Below are positions 7,581 through 16,349 of a stretch of DNA of 64,000 nt, piece after piece. The notes beneath the pieces are model-generated. The model was not told the DNA's origin. It searched no databases and was given only the letters and a program-made list of their open reading frames with translations. The position numbers were made by a program, and so were the translations under genes. Location: the NCBI RefSeq assembly GCF_014649875.1, contig NZ_BMTW01000002.1, forward strand, positions 372,001 to 436,000, written 5' to 3'. Within the stretch, counting starts at the first letter, position 1, and every line of letters begins with the position of its first letter. This stretch comes from Streptomyces rubiginosohelvolus (GTDB taxonomy: Bacteria; Actinomycetota; Actinomycetes; Streptomycetales; Streptomycetaceae).

Positions 7581-8780
7581 ATGCCCACGGATCCATCCCG
7601 GTCCGCGAACCGGTCACGCCTCCCCTCCCTCACCGGACTGCGCTTCGTCGCCGTCCTCTTCGTCTTCGCGTTCCACGCCTCCCTCCAAGCGCCCTTCGCC
7701 GACGCCCGACTGGCTTCGGCGTACGCGGAACTCACGGCGAACGCGGGCTGGCTGGGAGTCAGCTTCTTCTTCGTGCTCAGCGGCTTCGTCCTGACCTGGT
7801 CGGCCCGCCCCGACGACACGGCCCGCCGCTTCTGGCGCCGCCGCGCGGCCAAGGTCTACCCCCTGCACATCGTGACCTGGGGGGCCGCACTGGCCCTGCT
7901 CGCCTCGGCCGGCACCCCCGCCGGAGTGCGCCAGGCGGTCCCCAACCTCTTCCTCGTCCAGACCTGGGTGCCCGACCGGGACGTCTTCTCCAGCCTCAAC
8001 GACGTCAGCTGGTCGCTCTCCGCCGAGGTCTTCTTCTACCTCGCCTTTCCGCTGCTGATCCTCGCCGTCCGCCGGATCGCCCCCGAGCGGCTGTGGCTGT
8101 GGGCCGTCGCATCGGCCGCGGCCGTACCCCTGCTGCCGCTGCTCTCCGAACTACTGCCGCCGGGCGATCCGTTGCCCTTCGGTTCGGGTTCCGAGGAGCA
8201 GTTCTGGTTCACCTACGTCCTGCCCATCGGCCGGACCCTGGAGTTCGTCCTCGGCATCCTGCTGGCCCGGATGGTTCTGACGGGCCGGCGCATCCCGGTC
8301 AACGTGCCCGTCGCGGTCGCCCTGTTGGCAGTCGGTTACGCGATATCGCTGCGACTCCCCTTCCTTTACGGCCTCACCAGCGCAACGGTCGTACCGATCG
8401 GGCTGCTGATCGTCGCGGTCGCCCGACGGGACGTCGCCGGGCGCGGCTCCTTCCTCGCCGGGCCCGTCCTCGTACGGCTCGGCGAGTGGTCGTTCGCCTT
8501 CTACCTCACCCACCGGCTGCTCCTCCAGCACGGCCACCGGCTGCTCGGCGAGGGCCGCACCTTCTCCACCCCCGCGGCCGTCGCCCTGCTCGGGGCCGCG
8601 TTCGCCCTGTCGCTGGCGATCTCCTGGCTGCTGCACATCGCCGTCGAGCGGCCCGCGATGAAGTACCTCGGCCGCTCGCGCCCCGACGCCCCGGCCCCGC
8701 CGCCCTCATCACCCGCGGCTCCCGCACCGACCGGCGCCGCCCCGGCCCTGCCCGGGACCGGCGGCGGCGCGCCCGCCTGA
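7581..8780 (+). CDS. Membrane acyltransferase 3 family protein (OafA/YrhL-like)
   Basis: 399 residues with about ten hydrophobic segments. The family hallmark is at the N-terminus: SLTGLRFVAVLFVFAFHAS, with the catalytic-type His in TM1, followed by FFFVLSGFVLTWS and RRAAKVYPLH. The region DVSWSLSAEVFFYLAFP is also typical. These enzymes transfer acyl groups to sugars, peptides or natural products at the cytoplasmic membrane. The C-terminal 35 residues are Pro/Ala-rich and probably cytoplasmic. The P450 gene follows 59 nt downstream, so the two may modify the same compound. Confidence 0.85.
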   Translation: MPTDPSRSANRSRLPSLTGLRFVAVLFVFAFHASLQAPFADARLASAYAELTANAGWLGVSFFFVLSGFVLTWSARPDDTARRFWRRRAAKVYPLHIVTWGAALALLASAGTPAGVRQAVPNLFLVQTWVPDRDVFSSLNDVSWSLSAEVFFYLAFPLLILAVRRIAPERLWLWAVASAAAVPLLPLLSELLPPGDPLPFGSGSEEQFWFTYVLPIGRTLEFVLGILLARMVLTGRRIPVNVPVAVALLAVGYAISLRLPFLYGLTSATVVPIGLLIVAVARRDVAGRGSFLAGPVLVRLGEWSFAFYLTHRLLLQHGHRLLGEGRTFSTPAAVALLGAAFALSLAISWLLHIAVERPAMKYLGRSRPDAPAPPPSSPAAPAPTGAAPALPGTGGGAPA

Positions 8781-8839
8781 GGACCCCGACGTCCCCCGGC
8801 CCCCACCGGTACCGCCCCCTCACCAGAGAGGCACTTCCG

Positions 8840-10048
8840 ATGACTGACACGCCCCTGACGCTTCCTCAGTACCCGTTCCCGGTCCGCCCGTTCGCCGAGC
8901 CACCGGAGGCGTACGCGGAGCTCCGCGCCAAGTGCCCCGTCACCCAGGTGCAGTTGCCGAGCGGCGACACCGCCCACATGGTGACCGGTTACGACGAGGT
9001 CATCGCCGCGATGGCCGACCGCAGGCTGTCCCGGGCGGCGCTGCGCGAGCCCGGGGCCGTCCGCACGGTCAAGGGCGAGGACTTCTCCGACAACCCCTAC
9101 AACCTCCTCAACCAGGAGGGCGAGGACCACCACCGGCTGCGCCGGCTCATCGCCCCCGCGTTCACCCCGCGCAAGGCTGAGAAGTGGCGGGCCCGGGTGG
9201 AGGAGATCGCCCACGAACTGATCGACCGGCTGGAGGCGGGGCCGCGCCCGGCGGACCTGCACCACGACTTCGCGGCCGTCCTGCCCGTCTGGGTGATCTC
9301 GGAGATGGTCGGCGCCCCGGTGGAGGACCGCGAACGGCTCCAGGAGTGGACGGACCGCCTCGTCAGCATCACCGCCCACACCCCCGAGGAACGGCTCGCC
9401 GCCCGCTCCGAGTCGGCCCAGTACGTCGCCGGACTCATCGCCCGCCGCCGGGAAGCTCCCAGCGACGACCTGCTCAGCGCCCTGATCACCGCCCGCGACG
9501 ACAACGACCGCCTGGACGAGCGGGAGTTGGTCTGGCTCGGGATCAATCTGCTGGTCGCCGGGCACGACACCACGGTCAGCGCCATCGTCCGCGCGCTGTA
9601 CCAGCTGCTGCGCCACCCCGACCAGTGGAAGCTGCTCACCGAAAACCCGGATCTGGTTCCCGGCGCCACCGAGGAACTCCTGCGCTACGCACCGCCCTCC
9701 GAGATCGGCTTCATGCGGATCGCCACCGAGGACGTTGAGCTGGCGGGCACCACCATCAAGGCCGGCGAGGGGGTCATCCCGGTGATGCACGCGGCGGGCC
9801 GCGACACCCGGCACGTCTCGCGCCCCGAGGAGCTGGACATCACCCGCGACGACGCGGTGCACGCCGCGTTCGGCCACGGGACGCACTACTGCCCCGGTGT
9901 CGGCGTGGCCCGGATGGAGCTCCAGGTCGCGTTCGGGGTGCTGGCGAGGCGGCTGCCCACGCTGCGGCTCGCCGTGCCGGCCGAGGACGTCGAGTGGCTG
10001 GGCGGACTGCTGACCCTCCGGCCGAAGGCGCTGCCCGTGGAGTGGTGA
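8840..10048 (+). CDS. Cytochrome P450
   Basis: 402 residues, a soluble bacterial class I P450. The I-helix oxygen-binding motif is AGHDTTVSA, the ExxR motif lies in EELLRY, and the heme-binding loop is AFGHGTHYCPGVG with the proximal Cys. The substrate cannot be predicted. Closest in style to the CYP105/CYP107-like enzymes that tailor secondary metabolites. The ATG at 8840 has AGAGAGG 8 nt upstream. No ferredoxin gene is adjacent. A terminator follows directly. Confidence 0.92.
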   Translation: MTDTPLTLPQYPFPVRPFAEPPEAYAELRAKCPVTQVQLPSGDTAHMVTGYDEVIAAMADRRLSRAALREPGAVRTVKGEDFSDNPYNLLNQEGEDHHRLRRLIAPAFTPRKAEKWRARVEEIAHELIDRLEAGPRPADLHHDFAAVLPVWVISEMVGAPVEDRERLQEWTDRLVSITAHTPEERLAARSESAQYVAGLIARRREAPSDDLLSALITARDDNDRLDERELVWLGINLLVAGHDTTVSAIVRALYQLLRHPDQWKLLTENPDLVPGATEELLRYAPPSEIGFMRIATEDVELAGTTIKAGEGVIPVMHAAGRDTRHVSRPEELDITRDDAVHAAFGHGTHYCPGVGVARMELQVAFGVLARRLPTLRLAVPAEDVEWLGGLLTLRPKALPVEW

Positions 10049-10067
10049 GCGGGGCTCGTACGTGAAA

Positions 10068-10095
10068 GAGCGCCGGACGGGATCGTCCGGCGCTC
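10068..10095. terminator. Terminator hairpin after the P450 gene
   Basis: A perfect 12-bp stem (10068-10079 with 10084-10095) and a 4-nt loop. It lies between the convergent P450 and methyltransferase genes, so it probably serves both. Confidence 0.75.
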
Positions 10096-10117
10096 CTTCG
10101 CGTGGGGCGGGGGCGGG

Positions 10118-11023
10118 TCAGCCGCCGGACTCCTTGACGCCCCAGGCGGTGAAGACCGCGAGGGAGAGGTCGTGGAAGGACGGGTCGTCCAGGTCGGCGT
10201 AGGCGGCGGCGAACTCCTCGTCGGTGGCCAGTCCTTCGGCGACGACCGCCTCCCGGGTCTGCTCCAGGGTCAGCTGCCACCAGCGGGCCTCGTCGTCGCC
10301 GCCGCGGATCCGCTGGAAGCGCGCGTCGTAGCCGATGCGACCGAGGCCCTTGCCCTCGAACGGCACGGGGAAGGTGCGGGCCCACTCGGTGTCCGTGCCC
10401 ACGGCGGACTCCAGGTGGGTCCGGAAGGCGCGCATCACCTTGCGGTAGGCCGGGTGCGGCGAGTCCTTGATCGGGAAGAAGGCGGGCTCCTCCAGGACCA
10501 GGATCCCACCGGGGGCCAGCCACTCGACGAGCCGGGCCAGTGCCTTCTCCGGGTCGGGCAGATGGATCACGACGTAACGCGCGTGGATGAAGTCGAACGA
10601 GCCGGGCGGGAAGTCCTCGGTGTAGACGTCGTGGCGCAGCACCCGGACGCCCTCGTCGGCCAGTTCGTCGAGGAAGGTGGTGTCCAGGTCGGTGACGGTG
10701 ACCTCGGCGCCCTGTCCGGCCAGCCAGCGGGCGACGGATCCGCCCCCGCCGCCGACCTCCAGGACCCGGTGTCCCGTGGTGAGGCCGAGAGCCTCGAAGC
10801 GGGCGCGGGTGTGGTGGTCGAGGACCGACTCCAGCAGGGTCAGCCGCTCGCGTTCGGTGGCGACGGCGTGGCTGAAGACGCCGTCGCGGTAACGCTCCTG
10901 GTTCCACTCCCAGCGTTCGCCGGAGGTGGCGGGTTCCTCCGCTGCCGGGGCCTGGTTCGTCTCGGGCGCGGGTGCCCCTCCGTCCGGGGTCTCGGTCGTT
11001 CCGGGGGCGGGTGAGCTGCTCAT
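10118..11023 (-). CDS. Class I SAM-dependent methyltransferase
   Basis: 301 residues. The Rossmann-type SAM site starts at about residue 85 (HRVLEVGGGGGSVARWL), with the acidic ribose ligand in VTVTDLD, motif II-III in FDFIHARYVVIHL, and LAPGGILVLEE. The first 40 residues are an Ala/Pro/Glu-rich extension without fold. The acceptor is unknown. Minus strand, downstream of the cyclase-family gene (97-nt gap), possibly one transcript. A small-molecule methyltransferase fits the surrounding tailoring genes. Confidence 0.85.
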   Translation of the reverse strand: MSSSPAPGTTETPDGGAPAPETNQAPAAEEPATSGERWEWNQERYRDGVFSHAVATERERLTLLESVLDHHTRARFEALGLTTGHRVLEVGGGGGSVARWLAGQGAEVTVTDLDTTFLDELADEGVRVLRHDVYTEDFPPGSFDFIHARYVVIHLPDPEKALARLVEWLAPGGILVLEEPAFFPIKDSPHPAYRKVMRAFRTHLESAVGTDTEWARTFPVPFEGKGLGRIGYDARFQRIRGGDDEARWWQLTLEQTREAVVAEGLATDEEFAAAYADLDDPSFHDLSLAVFTAWGVKESGG

Positions 11024-11120
11024 GTCCGGGTCTCCTCGGTTGTGGCGGTGCGCGGAACGGGATGGCGGCGGTGCGCGGTGCGGACGGGCGGGGGTGGCGT
11101 CGGCGGGACGGTCGGGCGGG

Positions 11121-11927
11121 TCACAGGAAGGCCAGCACCCGGGCAGGGCCGCCCGTGCCGCCCGCGTGGCGGGGTGCGCCGACGACGGCGACCGCGCCGA
11201 CGTCAGGGACGGTGTCGAGGCCCGCGAGGCACTCGACGCCGTACCGGCCCGCGGGCAGGATGACCCGGTGGGTGTACGGGTCGGCCGGACGGGATCCGGG
11301 GTCCAGGCTCGGCGAGTCGGTGCCGACGCCGACCACGGAGCGCTCCTCGACGAGGAAGGCGGCGGCCTCCACCGAGATGCCGGGGAAGCGGTAGAGCCCG
11401 TCCTTCTCGTCGAAGTTGAGGAAGGCGCCGGGGGTGTTGATGCGTGCCGCCCAGCCGTTGTCGACGGCGAGCAGGGCGCGGTCCGGGATCCGGCCGTGGC
11501 GGCTCTCCCAGCGCACCAGGTCGTCCACGGTCAGCTCGGTGACGTGGTCGCGGGCGGCGCGGTCCCCGATCCGGACGACGGCGAGCGGGGCGACCAGGGA
11601 GTCGGCCGGGATCCGCTCCACGGACAGCCCGTCGTCGTCGAAGTGGAGCGGGGCGTCGATGTGGGTGCCGATGTGCTCGTTGTACGTCAGTTCCAGCGCG
11701 TTGTACTCGTGCTCGGCGAGGTTGGCGAGCCGCCGGATCTCCATGGGCTTGACGTAGAGGTCGAAGACCGGCCAGTCGGGGCCGACGACATGCGTGAGGT
11801 CACGGACGGAGCCGGTCGGCAGGGTGACGCGCGGGGCGGGCCGCTCCGCCGGACCGGCGGGGTCCTGGGAGCCGGACTTCCCCTGCTCCGGGGGGAGGGA
11901 GGCGGCGATGGTCTGGGGGTTGCACAC
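11121..11927 (-). CDS. Cyclase family protein (kynurenine formamidase-like metal hydrolase)
   Basis: About 268 residues from a GTG with GGAG 7 nt upstream. The metal-binding signature HIGTHIDAPLHF (family pattern HxGTHxDxPxH) lies about residue 95, with IPADSLVAPLAVVRI and VVGVGTDSPSLD further on, as in bacterial kynurenine formamidases, isatin hydrolases and polyketide-associated cyclases. It probably hydrolyses an amide or lactam, or closes a ring, with a divalent metal. Divergent from the MarR gene. A longer frame extends upstream but overlaps the promoter region and the MarR gene and lacks a ribosome site. Confidence 0.8.
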   Translation of the reverse strand: MCNPQTIAASLPPEQGKSGSQDPAGPAERPAPRVTLPTGSVRDLTHVVGPDWPVFDLYVKPMEIRRLANLAEHEYNALELTYNEHIGTHIDAPLHFDDDGLSVERIPADSLVAPLAVVRIGDRAARDHVTELTVDDLVRWESRHGRIPDRALLAVDNGWAARINTPGAFLNFDEKDGLYRFPGISVEAAAFLVEERSVVGVGTDSPSLDPGSRPADPYTHRVILPAGRYGVECLAGLDTVPDVGAVAVVGAPRHAGGTGGPARVLAFL

Positions 11928-12050
11928 GGGGCAGCTCCGATCCGCCGGCTCGCGGGAGCCGGCGCTAGACTGGGGAGGGAAGACGTTCTGGGGATGGATA
12001 ATCTCGACACACCGGATGGCCCGCCGTCCTGGACCGCAGGAGGAGCAGTC

Positions 12051-12542
12051 ATGACCGCCACGCAGCCTTCCCGCCTCACATCGCCGAGCCGGGAGCAGGA
12101 CGGTGGGACCCGCGGCTACTTCTCCAAGCTGGCCCAGGAGCGCCCCGACATCGCGATGTGCCGGGCGACGACGCTGGTGGCGCGCACGATCGACGAGGAG
12201 CTGTCCGGGCACCGGCTGACCGTGGCCCAGCACCTGGTGCTGAAGATGCTGGACGACGTGGGCCCCTGTTCGCAGCAGGAGCTGAGCGAGCAGTTGCGGA
12301 TCGACCGCAGCGTGATGGTCGGCTGTATCGACGGCCTGGAGGACTCCGGTCTCGTACGGCGTGAGCGTCACCCCCGGGACCGCCGGGCCTACGCGGTGAC
12401 GCTGACCCCGGAGGCGGGACCGGCACTGGCGGAGGCGGAGGGCGGGGTGCCGCGGCTGCTGGACCGGGCCTTCGGTGCGCTGACGGCCGCCGAGCGGCGG
12501 ACGCTGGCCCGGCTGGTGGGCAAGATCCTTGAGGTGAACTGA
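12051..12542 (+). CDS. MarR-family transcriptional regulator
   Basis: 163 residues with the winged helix of MarR proteins: LTVAQHLVLKMLDDVGPCSQQELSEQL, recognition-helix region RSVMVGCIDGLEDSGLVRRERHPRDRRAYAV (wing with Asp-Arg-Arg), then a dimerisation helix. Cys residues at about 39 and 67 could be redox-responsive, as in OhrR-type members; that is inference. The ATG at 12051 has AGGAGG 7 nt before it. Divergent from the cyclase gene, which it probably represses. The ATAGTT palindromes at 7531 and 13842 are other candidate sites. Confidence 0.88.
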   Translation: MTATQPSRLTSPSREQDGGTRGYFSKLAQERPDIAMCRATTLVARTIDEELSGHRLTVAQHLVLKMLDDVGPCSQQELSEQLRIDRSVMVGCIDGLEDSGLVRRERHPRDRRAYAVTLTPEAGPALAEAEGGVPRLLDRAFGALTAAERRTLARLVGKILEVN

Positions 12543-12555
12543 GGCCCGCACGGGC

Positions 12556-13791
12556 TCAGTCGACGACGGCCTGGTTGACCAGCTGCCGCAGCCGCCCGTG
12601 CAGGGGGTGGGCGCTGGAGGGCATGAGCTGGGTGAAGAAGAGGGCGGTGAGCCGCTCCTTCGGGTCGACCCAGAAGATGGTTCCGGCCGCGCTGTGCCAG
12701 CCGTACTCCCCCGGGCTCGCCACCACCCCGGCCTGCGCCGGGTCCTCGACGACGGCGAAGCCGAGCCCGAAGCCGACGCCGGCGGTGGGCATCTCGGAGA
12801 AGACCGGGCGGCCGACGCTGTTCAGATCGGCCCCGCCCGGCAGATGGTTGCGGAGCATGTGCCGCAGGGTGCGGGGGCCGAGGATGCGCTGCCCCTCGTG
12901 GACGCCCTCACCGAGCAGCATCTGCGTGAAGCGGTGGTAGTCGGCCAGTGTGGTGACCAGGCCCGCGCTGCCGGAGAGTGCGGCGGGCCGGTGCAGGGCG
13001 CCGGCGCCGAGGCCGTCGTTGCGGGTGGCGCGGCCGGTCGCCGGGTCGGCGGTGTAGAAGGCGGCGAGCCGGTCGGCCTTCTCCGGCGGGACGGAGAAGG
13101 CAGTGTCCTCCATGCCGAGCGGCTCCAGGATCCGGCTCGCGAAGAACGCGTCGAGGCTCTGGCCCGACGCGACCTCCACGACCCGGCCGAGGACGTCGCT
13201 GGAGACGCCGTAGTTCCAGGCGGTGCCGGGCTCGAAGAGCAGCGGGAAGGAGGCCCAGTGCTCGCAGCAGGCGGCGAGGTCGAGGCCGGGCGGGGTGGCC
13301 CACTCGTAGCCGTTCTTCGTGTAGATCTCGTCGACGGGGTGGGCGCGGTGGAAGCCGTAGGTGAGCCCGGAGGTGTGGCTGAGCAGGTGCCGCACCCGGA
13401 TCGGCTCGGTGACGGGTGCGGTGACCGGCCGGTCGGCGGGCCCGCGCTGGTACACGCGTACGTCGGCGAAGGCGGGGATGTAGCGGGAGACCGGGTCCTG
13501 GAGGCCGATCACCCCCTCCTCGACAAGGATCATGGCGGCGACGGAGGTCACCGGTTTGGTCATCGACCAGGCCCGGTAGAGGGTGTCGCCCGCCGCCGGG
13601 AGGTCGTTCTCCCGGTCGCGCGAACCGTACGAGGACAGATGGGCGACCTTGCCGTCGCGGGTGACGGCGAGCTGCCAGCCCGGGAGCCGCCCGTCGTCCA
13701 CATAGGCGGAGAGATGGGCGTCGATGCGGTGGAGCCGGTCGGGGCTCAGTCCGACCTCCGCCGGATCCACCTCGGTCTTGATACGGGACAC
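12556..13791 (-). CDS. Serine hydrolase, class C beta-lactamase/esterase fold
   Basis: About 411 residues. The SxxK nucleophile motif is SMTK (in YRAWSMTKPVTS), the YxN motif is in WNYGVSSD, and LSHTSGLTYGFH is the usual conserved loop. HSAAGTIFW near the end matches the third (KTG-like H-x-G) box. These proteins are mostly esterases or D-aminopeptidase-like enzymes rather than true lactamases. No signal peptide, so cytoplasmic. The GTG at 13791 follows AGGAGGAGCA. The gene is convergent with marR (13 nt apart) and its promoter region holds an ATAGTTC palindrome. Confidence 0.85.
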   Translation of the reverse strand: MSRIKTEVDPAEVGLSPDRLHRIDAHLSAYVDDGRLPGWQLAVTRDGKVAHLSSYGSRDRENDLPAAGDTLYRAWSMTKPVTSVAAMILVEEGVIGLQDPVSRYIPAFADVRVYQRGPADRPVTAPVTEPIRVRHLLSHTSGLTYGFHRAHPVDEIYTKNGYEWATPPGLDLAACCEHWASFPLLFEPGTAWNYGVSSDVLGRVVEVASGQSLDAFFASRILEPLGMEDTAFSVPPEKADRLAAFYTADPATGRATRNDGLGAGALHRPAALSGSAGLVTTLADYHRFTQMLLGEGVHEGQRILGPRTLRHMLRNHLPGGADLNSVGRPVFSEMPTAGVGFGLGFAVVEDPAQAGVVASPGEYGWHSAAGTIFWVDPKERLTALFFTQLMPSSAHPLHGRLRQLVNQAVVD

Positions 13792-13841
13792 TGCTCCTCC
13801 TGGGTGGGCATGCGGGCAGCCATACGGCTCGACATTATTTG

Positions 13842-13865
13842 ATAGTTCGCGATCCATAGAACTAT
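13842..13865. promoter_or_regulatory. ATAGTTC-N10-GAACTAT palindrome
   Basis: Perfect 7-bp arms (13842-13848 and 13859-13865) 51 nt upstream of the serine hydrolase start and downstream of the LLM gene. Same half-site as at 7531-7546 but with a longer spacer. Possible operator for the MarR protein or another repressor. Confidence 0.4.
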
Positions 13866-13916
13866 AGGAGCAACTCCCTTGCACAACAAGGGAGTCATCG
13901 AGTGCTGAGACGGACC

Positions 13917-14897
13917 TCAGCCGGTCGGAGCCAGGGCCCGCAGGGCGGCGAGGGTCCCATCCGGGCCCGCACCGAACTCGGGCGCGGGGAGCACCGCGAG
14001 CAGCGGCGTCGTCACCCCCGCCGCGACATAGGCGGCCACCTTCTCCCGGCACTCCTCCGGCTTCCCGTGCACCAGGAGCGCGTCCACCAGCGCGTCGGGC
14101 AGCGCGCCTCCCGCACCCAGCAGATCCCCCGCGGCCCAGGCCCGGCGGGAGGCGGCCAGCTCGTCGTCGCGGCCCAGCCACGAGTGGAAGGCGGAGTACG
14201 TACGGGCGTTGAGGATCGGGCCGAGCAGGGCCCGGCCGCGCGCCCGGGCGTGGGCGAGGTCGCCGGTCGGACAGACGAAGAGCCGGGCGACGATCTCCTT
14301 GCCCGCCCCCTCCGGGCCCATCGCCTCCTTGACCGGCCGCAGGTCCTCCACGGCGAGGAAGTTGGTGACCAGCCCGTCCGCCTCCCGCGCGGCGAGCCGC
14401 AGCATCTGCGGGCGGAGCGCGCCGACCAGCACGGGCGGCACCGGATCCGGGTGCAGGGCGGGGCGGTAGTCCTCGATGGTGAACGAGTCGAAGACCCCGC
14501 GCACCGAGCGGCCTGCGAGAGCCGCCTTGAGGAAGCGGACGGTGTCGCGGACGTGCCGGTAGGGGTGTTCGAAGGGGATGCCGTTGATCCGGGTGACGAA
14601 CGGGGGCCCCGACGAGCCGACCCCCACGGCGACCCGGCCCGGGGCGGCCTCGGCGAGCGTCGCGACCGTCATGGCGAGCAGCGCGGGCCCCCGGGTCTGC
14701 ACGGGCACCACGGCGGTGCCCACGCGCAGCGACGGGGCCCAGGCGGCGGCGAGCGCCAGCGGGGTGAACCCGTCGTATCCAGCGGCCTCGCCCGACCAGG
14801 CGTCGGTGTACCCGAGGTCGGGCAGTTCCTCGATGATCCGCCGATGCGCGGACAGCGGTACGGAGTTGAGCGGGATGGTCACACCGTGGCGCTGCAT
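13917..14897 (-). CDS. Luciferase-like (LLM) F420/FMN-dependent oxidoreductase
   Basis: 326 residues of a TIM-barrel flavin/F420 oxidoreductase. Typical elements are LGYTDAWSGEAAGYDGFTPL near the N-terminus, VGTAVVPVQTRGP, VGVGSSGPPF, and VHGKPEECREKVAAYVAAGV near the end. In actinobacteria such proteins usually use F420. The substrate is unknown. Upstream of the start a GAA/TTC-rich stretch (14907-14945) looks regulatory. It lies 125 nt upstream of the serine hydrolase on the same strand, with its own promoter region in between. Confidence 0.85.
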   Translation of the reverse strand: MQRHGVTIPLNSVPLSAHRRIIEELPDLGYTDAWSGEAAGYDGFTPLALAAAWAPSLRVGTAVVPVQTRGPALLAMTVATLAEAAPGRVAVGVGSSGPPFVTRINGIPFEHPYRHVRDTVRFLKAALAGRSVRGVFDSFTIEDYRPALHPDPVPPVLVGALRPQMLRLAAREADGLVTNFLAVEDLRPVKEAMGPEGAGKEIVARLFVCPTGDLAHARARGRALLGPILNARTYSAFHSWLGRDDELAASRRAWAAGDLLGAGGALPDALVDALLVHGKPEECREKVAAYVAAGVTTPLLAVLPAPEFGAGPDGTLAALRALAPTG

Positions 14898-14973
14898 CGC
14901 GACCCCTCACGAACGGTTCGAAAGTTCTACGTTCGTCGAAGTATTGAGGGGTGCGCGGAGTGTGTCAACGCCC

Positions 14974-15939
14974 TCAGTGCCCGTGATCGGCGGACTCGCC
15001 GCCCTCGGGCGCGGGCTTCTCGGGAGCAGCGCCCCCGGCGTGCACGGTGAAGGCGGCCGTACGGACCTTCCCCTCGTGCCGGAAGTCGAGGAAGAGGCGG
15101 TAGGCCCCCTTGCTCGGGGCCGTCGCGGTGAAGGAGACCTCAGGCCCGGACTCGGTACGCCCGTCGCCCGGTTCGCCGTTCGGGTGGACGTGGAGGTACG
15201 CCAGGTCGCCGGCGCGCAGCGCGACGAGGTGGCCGTACGCACCGAGGTAGGGCTGGAGGTCGTTGACCGGCTTGCCGTCCTTCTCGACCTCAAGCTTCAG
15301 TTCGCTGCCCGCCCCGGGACGCAGCACACCGGCGAGCGTGACCTCGTACCCGTCGACTGTCACCGTCCGCTCGGCTTCCGGGAGCGGCTCGGGGCGGGCG
15401 TCGCCGGAGACGGCGAGGTCAGCGCCCAAGGTGACGCCCTCGGCGTTCCTCTCCTCCGGGGTGAAGTCGGCGAAGACCCGGTAGCCGCCGGCTTCGGGGA
15501 GCTCGACGGGGGTGGACCAGGTGCCGTCGGCGGCCCGCTCGGGGTGCAGGTGCCGGTAGGTGGTGAGGTCGCTCGACGCCACGATCAGGTGCAGCTCCTT
15601 GCCGTGCTCGCGGCGGAACGCGGTCACGTTGCGGGAGGTGTCCTCGTCCACGACGGCGAAGCGCAGCTCGGCGGGCTCGCCCGCCTCGACGCGCGGGGTG
15701 TCGAGGTCGAGGGTGAAGCCTCCCTGCGAGACCTGCAGGCCACCGGGAAGCTCGGACGCCTCCCCCGCACCCTTCTCCGTCGCCGGGCCCTCCTTCTCGC
15801 CGTGGCCCTCCCCGCTCTCCTGGTGGGACGGCTCCTTCGGCGCGGCCACGGGATCCAGCGCGCCGCCCACCGCGTACGCCGACCCGAAGGTCGCCGCGAG
15901 CCCCGCGGCGAAGGCCGTGATCTTGAGACCGGTCTGCAT
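14974..15939 (-). CDS. Secreted His-rich protein, probably copper-responsive
   Basis: About 321 residues. An N-terminal signal segment (LKITAFAAGLAATFGSAYAVGGAL) is followed by a charged His/Glu linker (SHQESGEGHGEKEG), then two beta-sandwich-like repeats with His-containing stretches (TTYRHLHPERAADG and LAYLHVHPNGEPG) and a His-rich end (SADHGH). The HLHP/HVHP motifs look like metal ligands. A CsoR-type operator lies 51 nt upstream of the ATG, so copper induction is likely and a role in extracytoplasmic copper binding is inferred. The ATG at 15939 (GGGAG 6 nt upstream) is preferred to an upstream in-frame start. Confidence 0.75.
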   Translation of the reverse strand: MQTGLKITAFAAGLAATFGSAYAVGGALDPVAAPKEPSHQESGEGHGEKEGPATEKGAGEASELPGGLQVSQGGFTLDLDTPRVEAGEPAELRFAVVDEDTSRNVTAFRREHGKELHLIVASSDLTTYRHLHPERAADGTWSTPVELPEAGGYRVFADFTPEERNAEGVTLGADLAVSGDARPEPLPEAERTVTVDGYEVTLAGVLRPGAGSELKLEVEKDGKPVNDLQPYLGAYGHLVALRAGDLAYLHVHPNGEPGDGRTESGPEVSFTATAPSKGAYRLFLDFRHEGKVRTAAFTVHAGGAAPEKPAPEGGESADHGH

Positions 15940-15989
15940 GGCCCACTCCCTCGTCAAGGCCGCCGGATCGCGACCACTCACCACTCAAG

Positions 15990-16006
15990 ATACCCCCCAG
16001 GGGTAT
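15990..16006. promoter_or_regulatory. CsoR-type copper operator
   Basis: ATACCCC-CCA-GGGGTAT is a perfect 7-bp inverted repeat with a 3-nt spacer, matching the G/C-tract plus TAT/ATA layout of actinobacterial CsoR operators. It lies upstream of the His-rich secreted protein; no csoR gene is in the window. Confidence 0.75.
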
Positions 16007-16097
16007 GAAGTCAACCGGAGGCGATCTTGCGGGGCGATACGGGGACACGGAGAGTGAAGCCCGCCGGTCCGGCGCGGCACGGGGAAGCGGGGGATTC

Positions 16098-16316
16098 ATG
16101 GGGGCGTTCGTCGCGCTACTGGCAGGGATCGGCGCGGTGTCCGCGTGGTGCGCGGTGGTGCTGATCCGGCGCGGGCGTCGCGGCGCCACCGAGAACGCGG
16201 ACGGGCTGCTGATCGAGCAGGCGGCCCGGCTGCGGGCCCAGCAGTCGCGGAGCGAGGGACGGGATTTCCGGGCCCACCCACACGGCAGGCCGGGCTCGGG
16301 GCCGCGCCGCCACTGA
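16098..16316 (+). CDS. Small single-span membrane protein
   Basis: Seventy-three codons from an ATG preceded by a purine-rich GGGGGA stretch. One hydrophobic segment (MGAFVALLAGIGAVSAWCAVVLI), then a basic, Gly/Arg-rich cytoplasmic tail. No family was recognised. The frame stays open upstream to 16005, but that part overlaps the copper operator and is unlikely to be translated. It converges with the XRE gene. Confidence 0.5.
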   Translation: MGAFVALLAGIGAVSAWCAVVLIRRGRRGATENADGLLIEQAARLRAQQSRSEGRDFRAHPHGRPGSGPRRH

Positions 16317-16349
16317 CCCCCGCCGCCCGGCGGGCCTGGGTTCGACCGG

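Noticed and set aside
7535..8839. N-terminal extension of the P450 frame by about 435 codons
   Set aside because: It overlaps the acyltransferase gene in another frame and reads as Arg/Pro-rich noise; the P450 has its own ATG and ribosome site at 8840.
12556..13791. Antibiotic-resistance beta-lactamase
   Set aside because: The SxxK and YxN boxes are present but there is no signal peptide, and the sequence is more like cytoplasmic esterases of this fold.
13792..14910. 784-codon version of the serine hydrolase
   Set aside because: The extra N-terminal part is the shadow of the LLM oxidoreductase; a GTG with AGGAGG at 13791 gives the normal family length.
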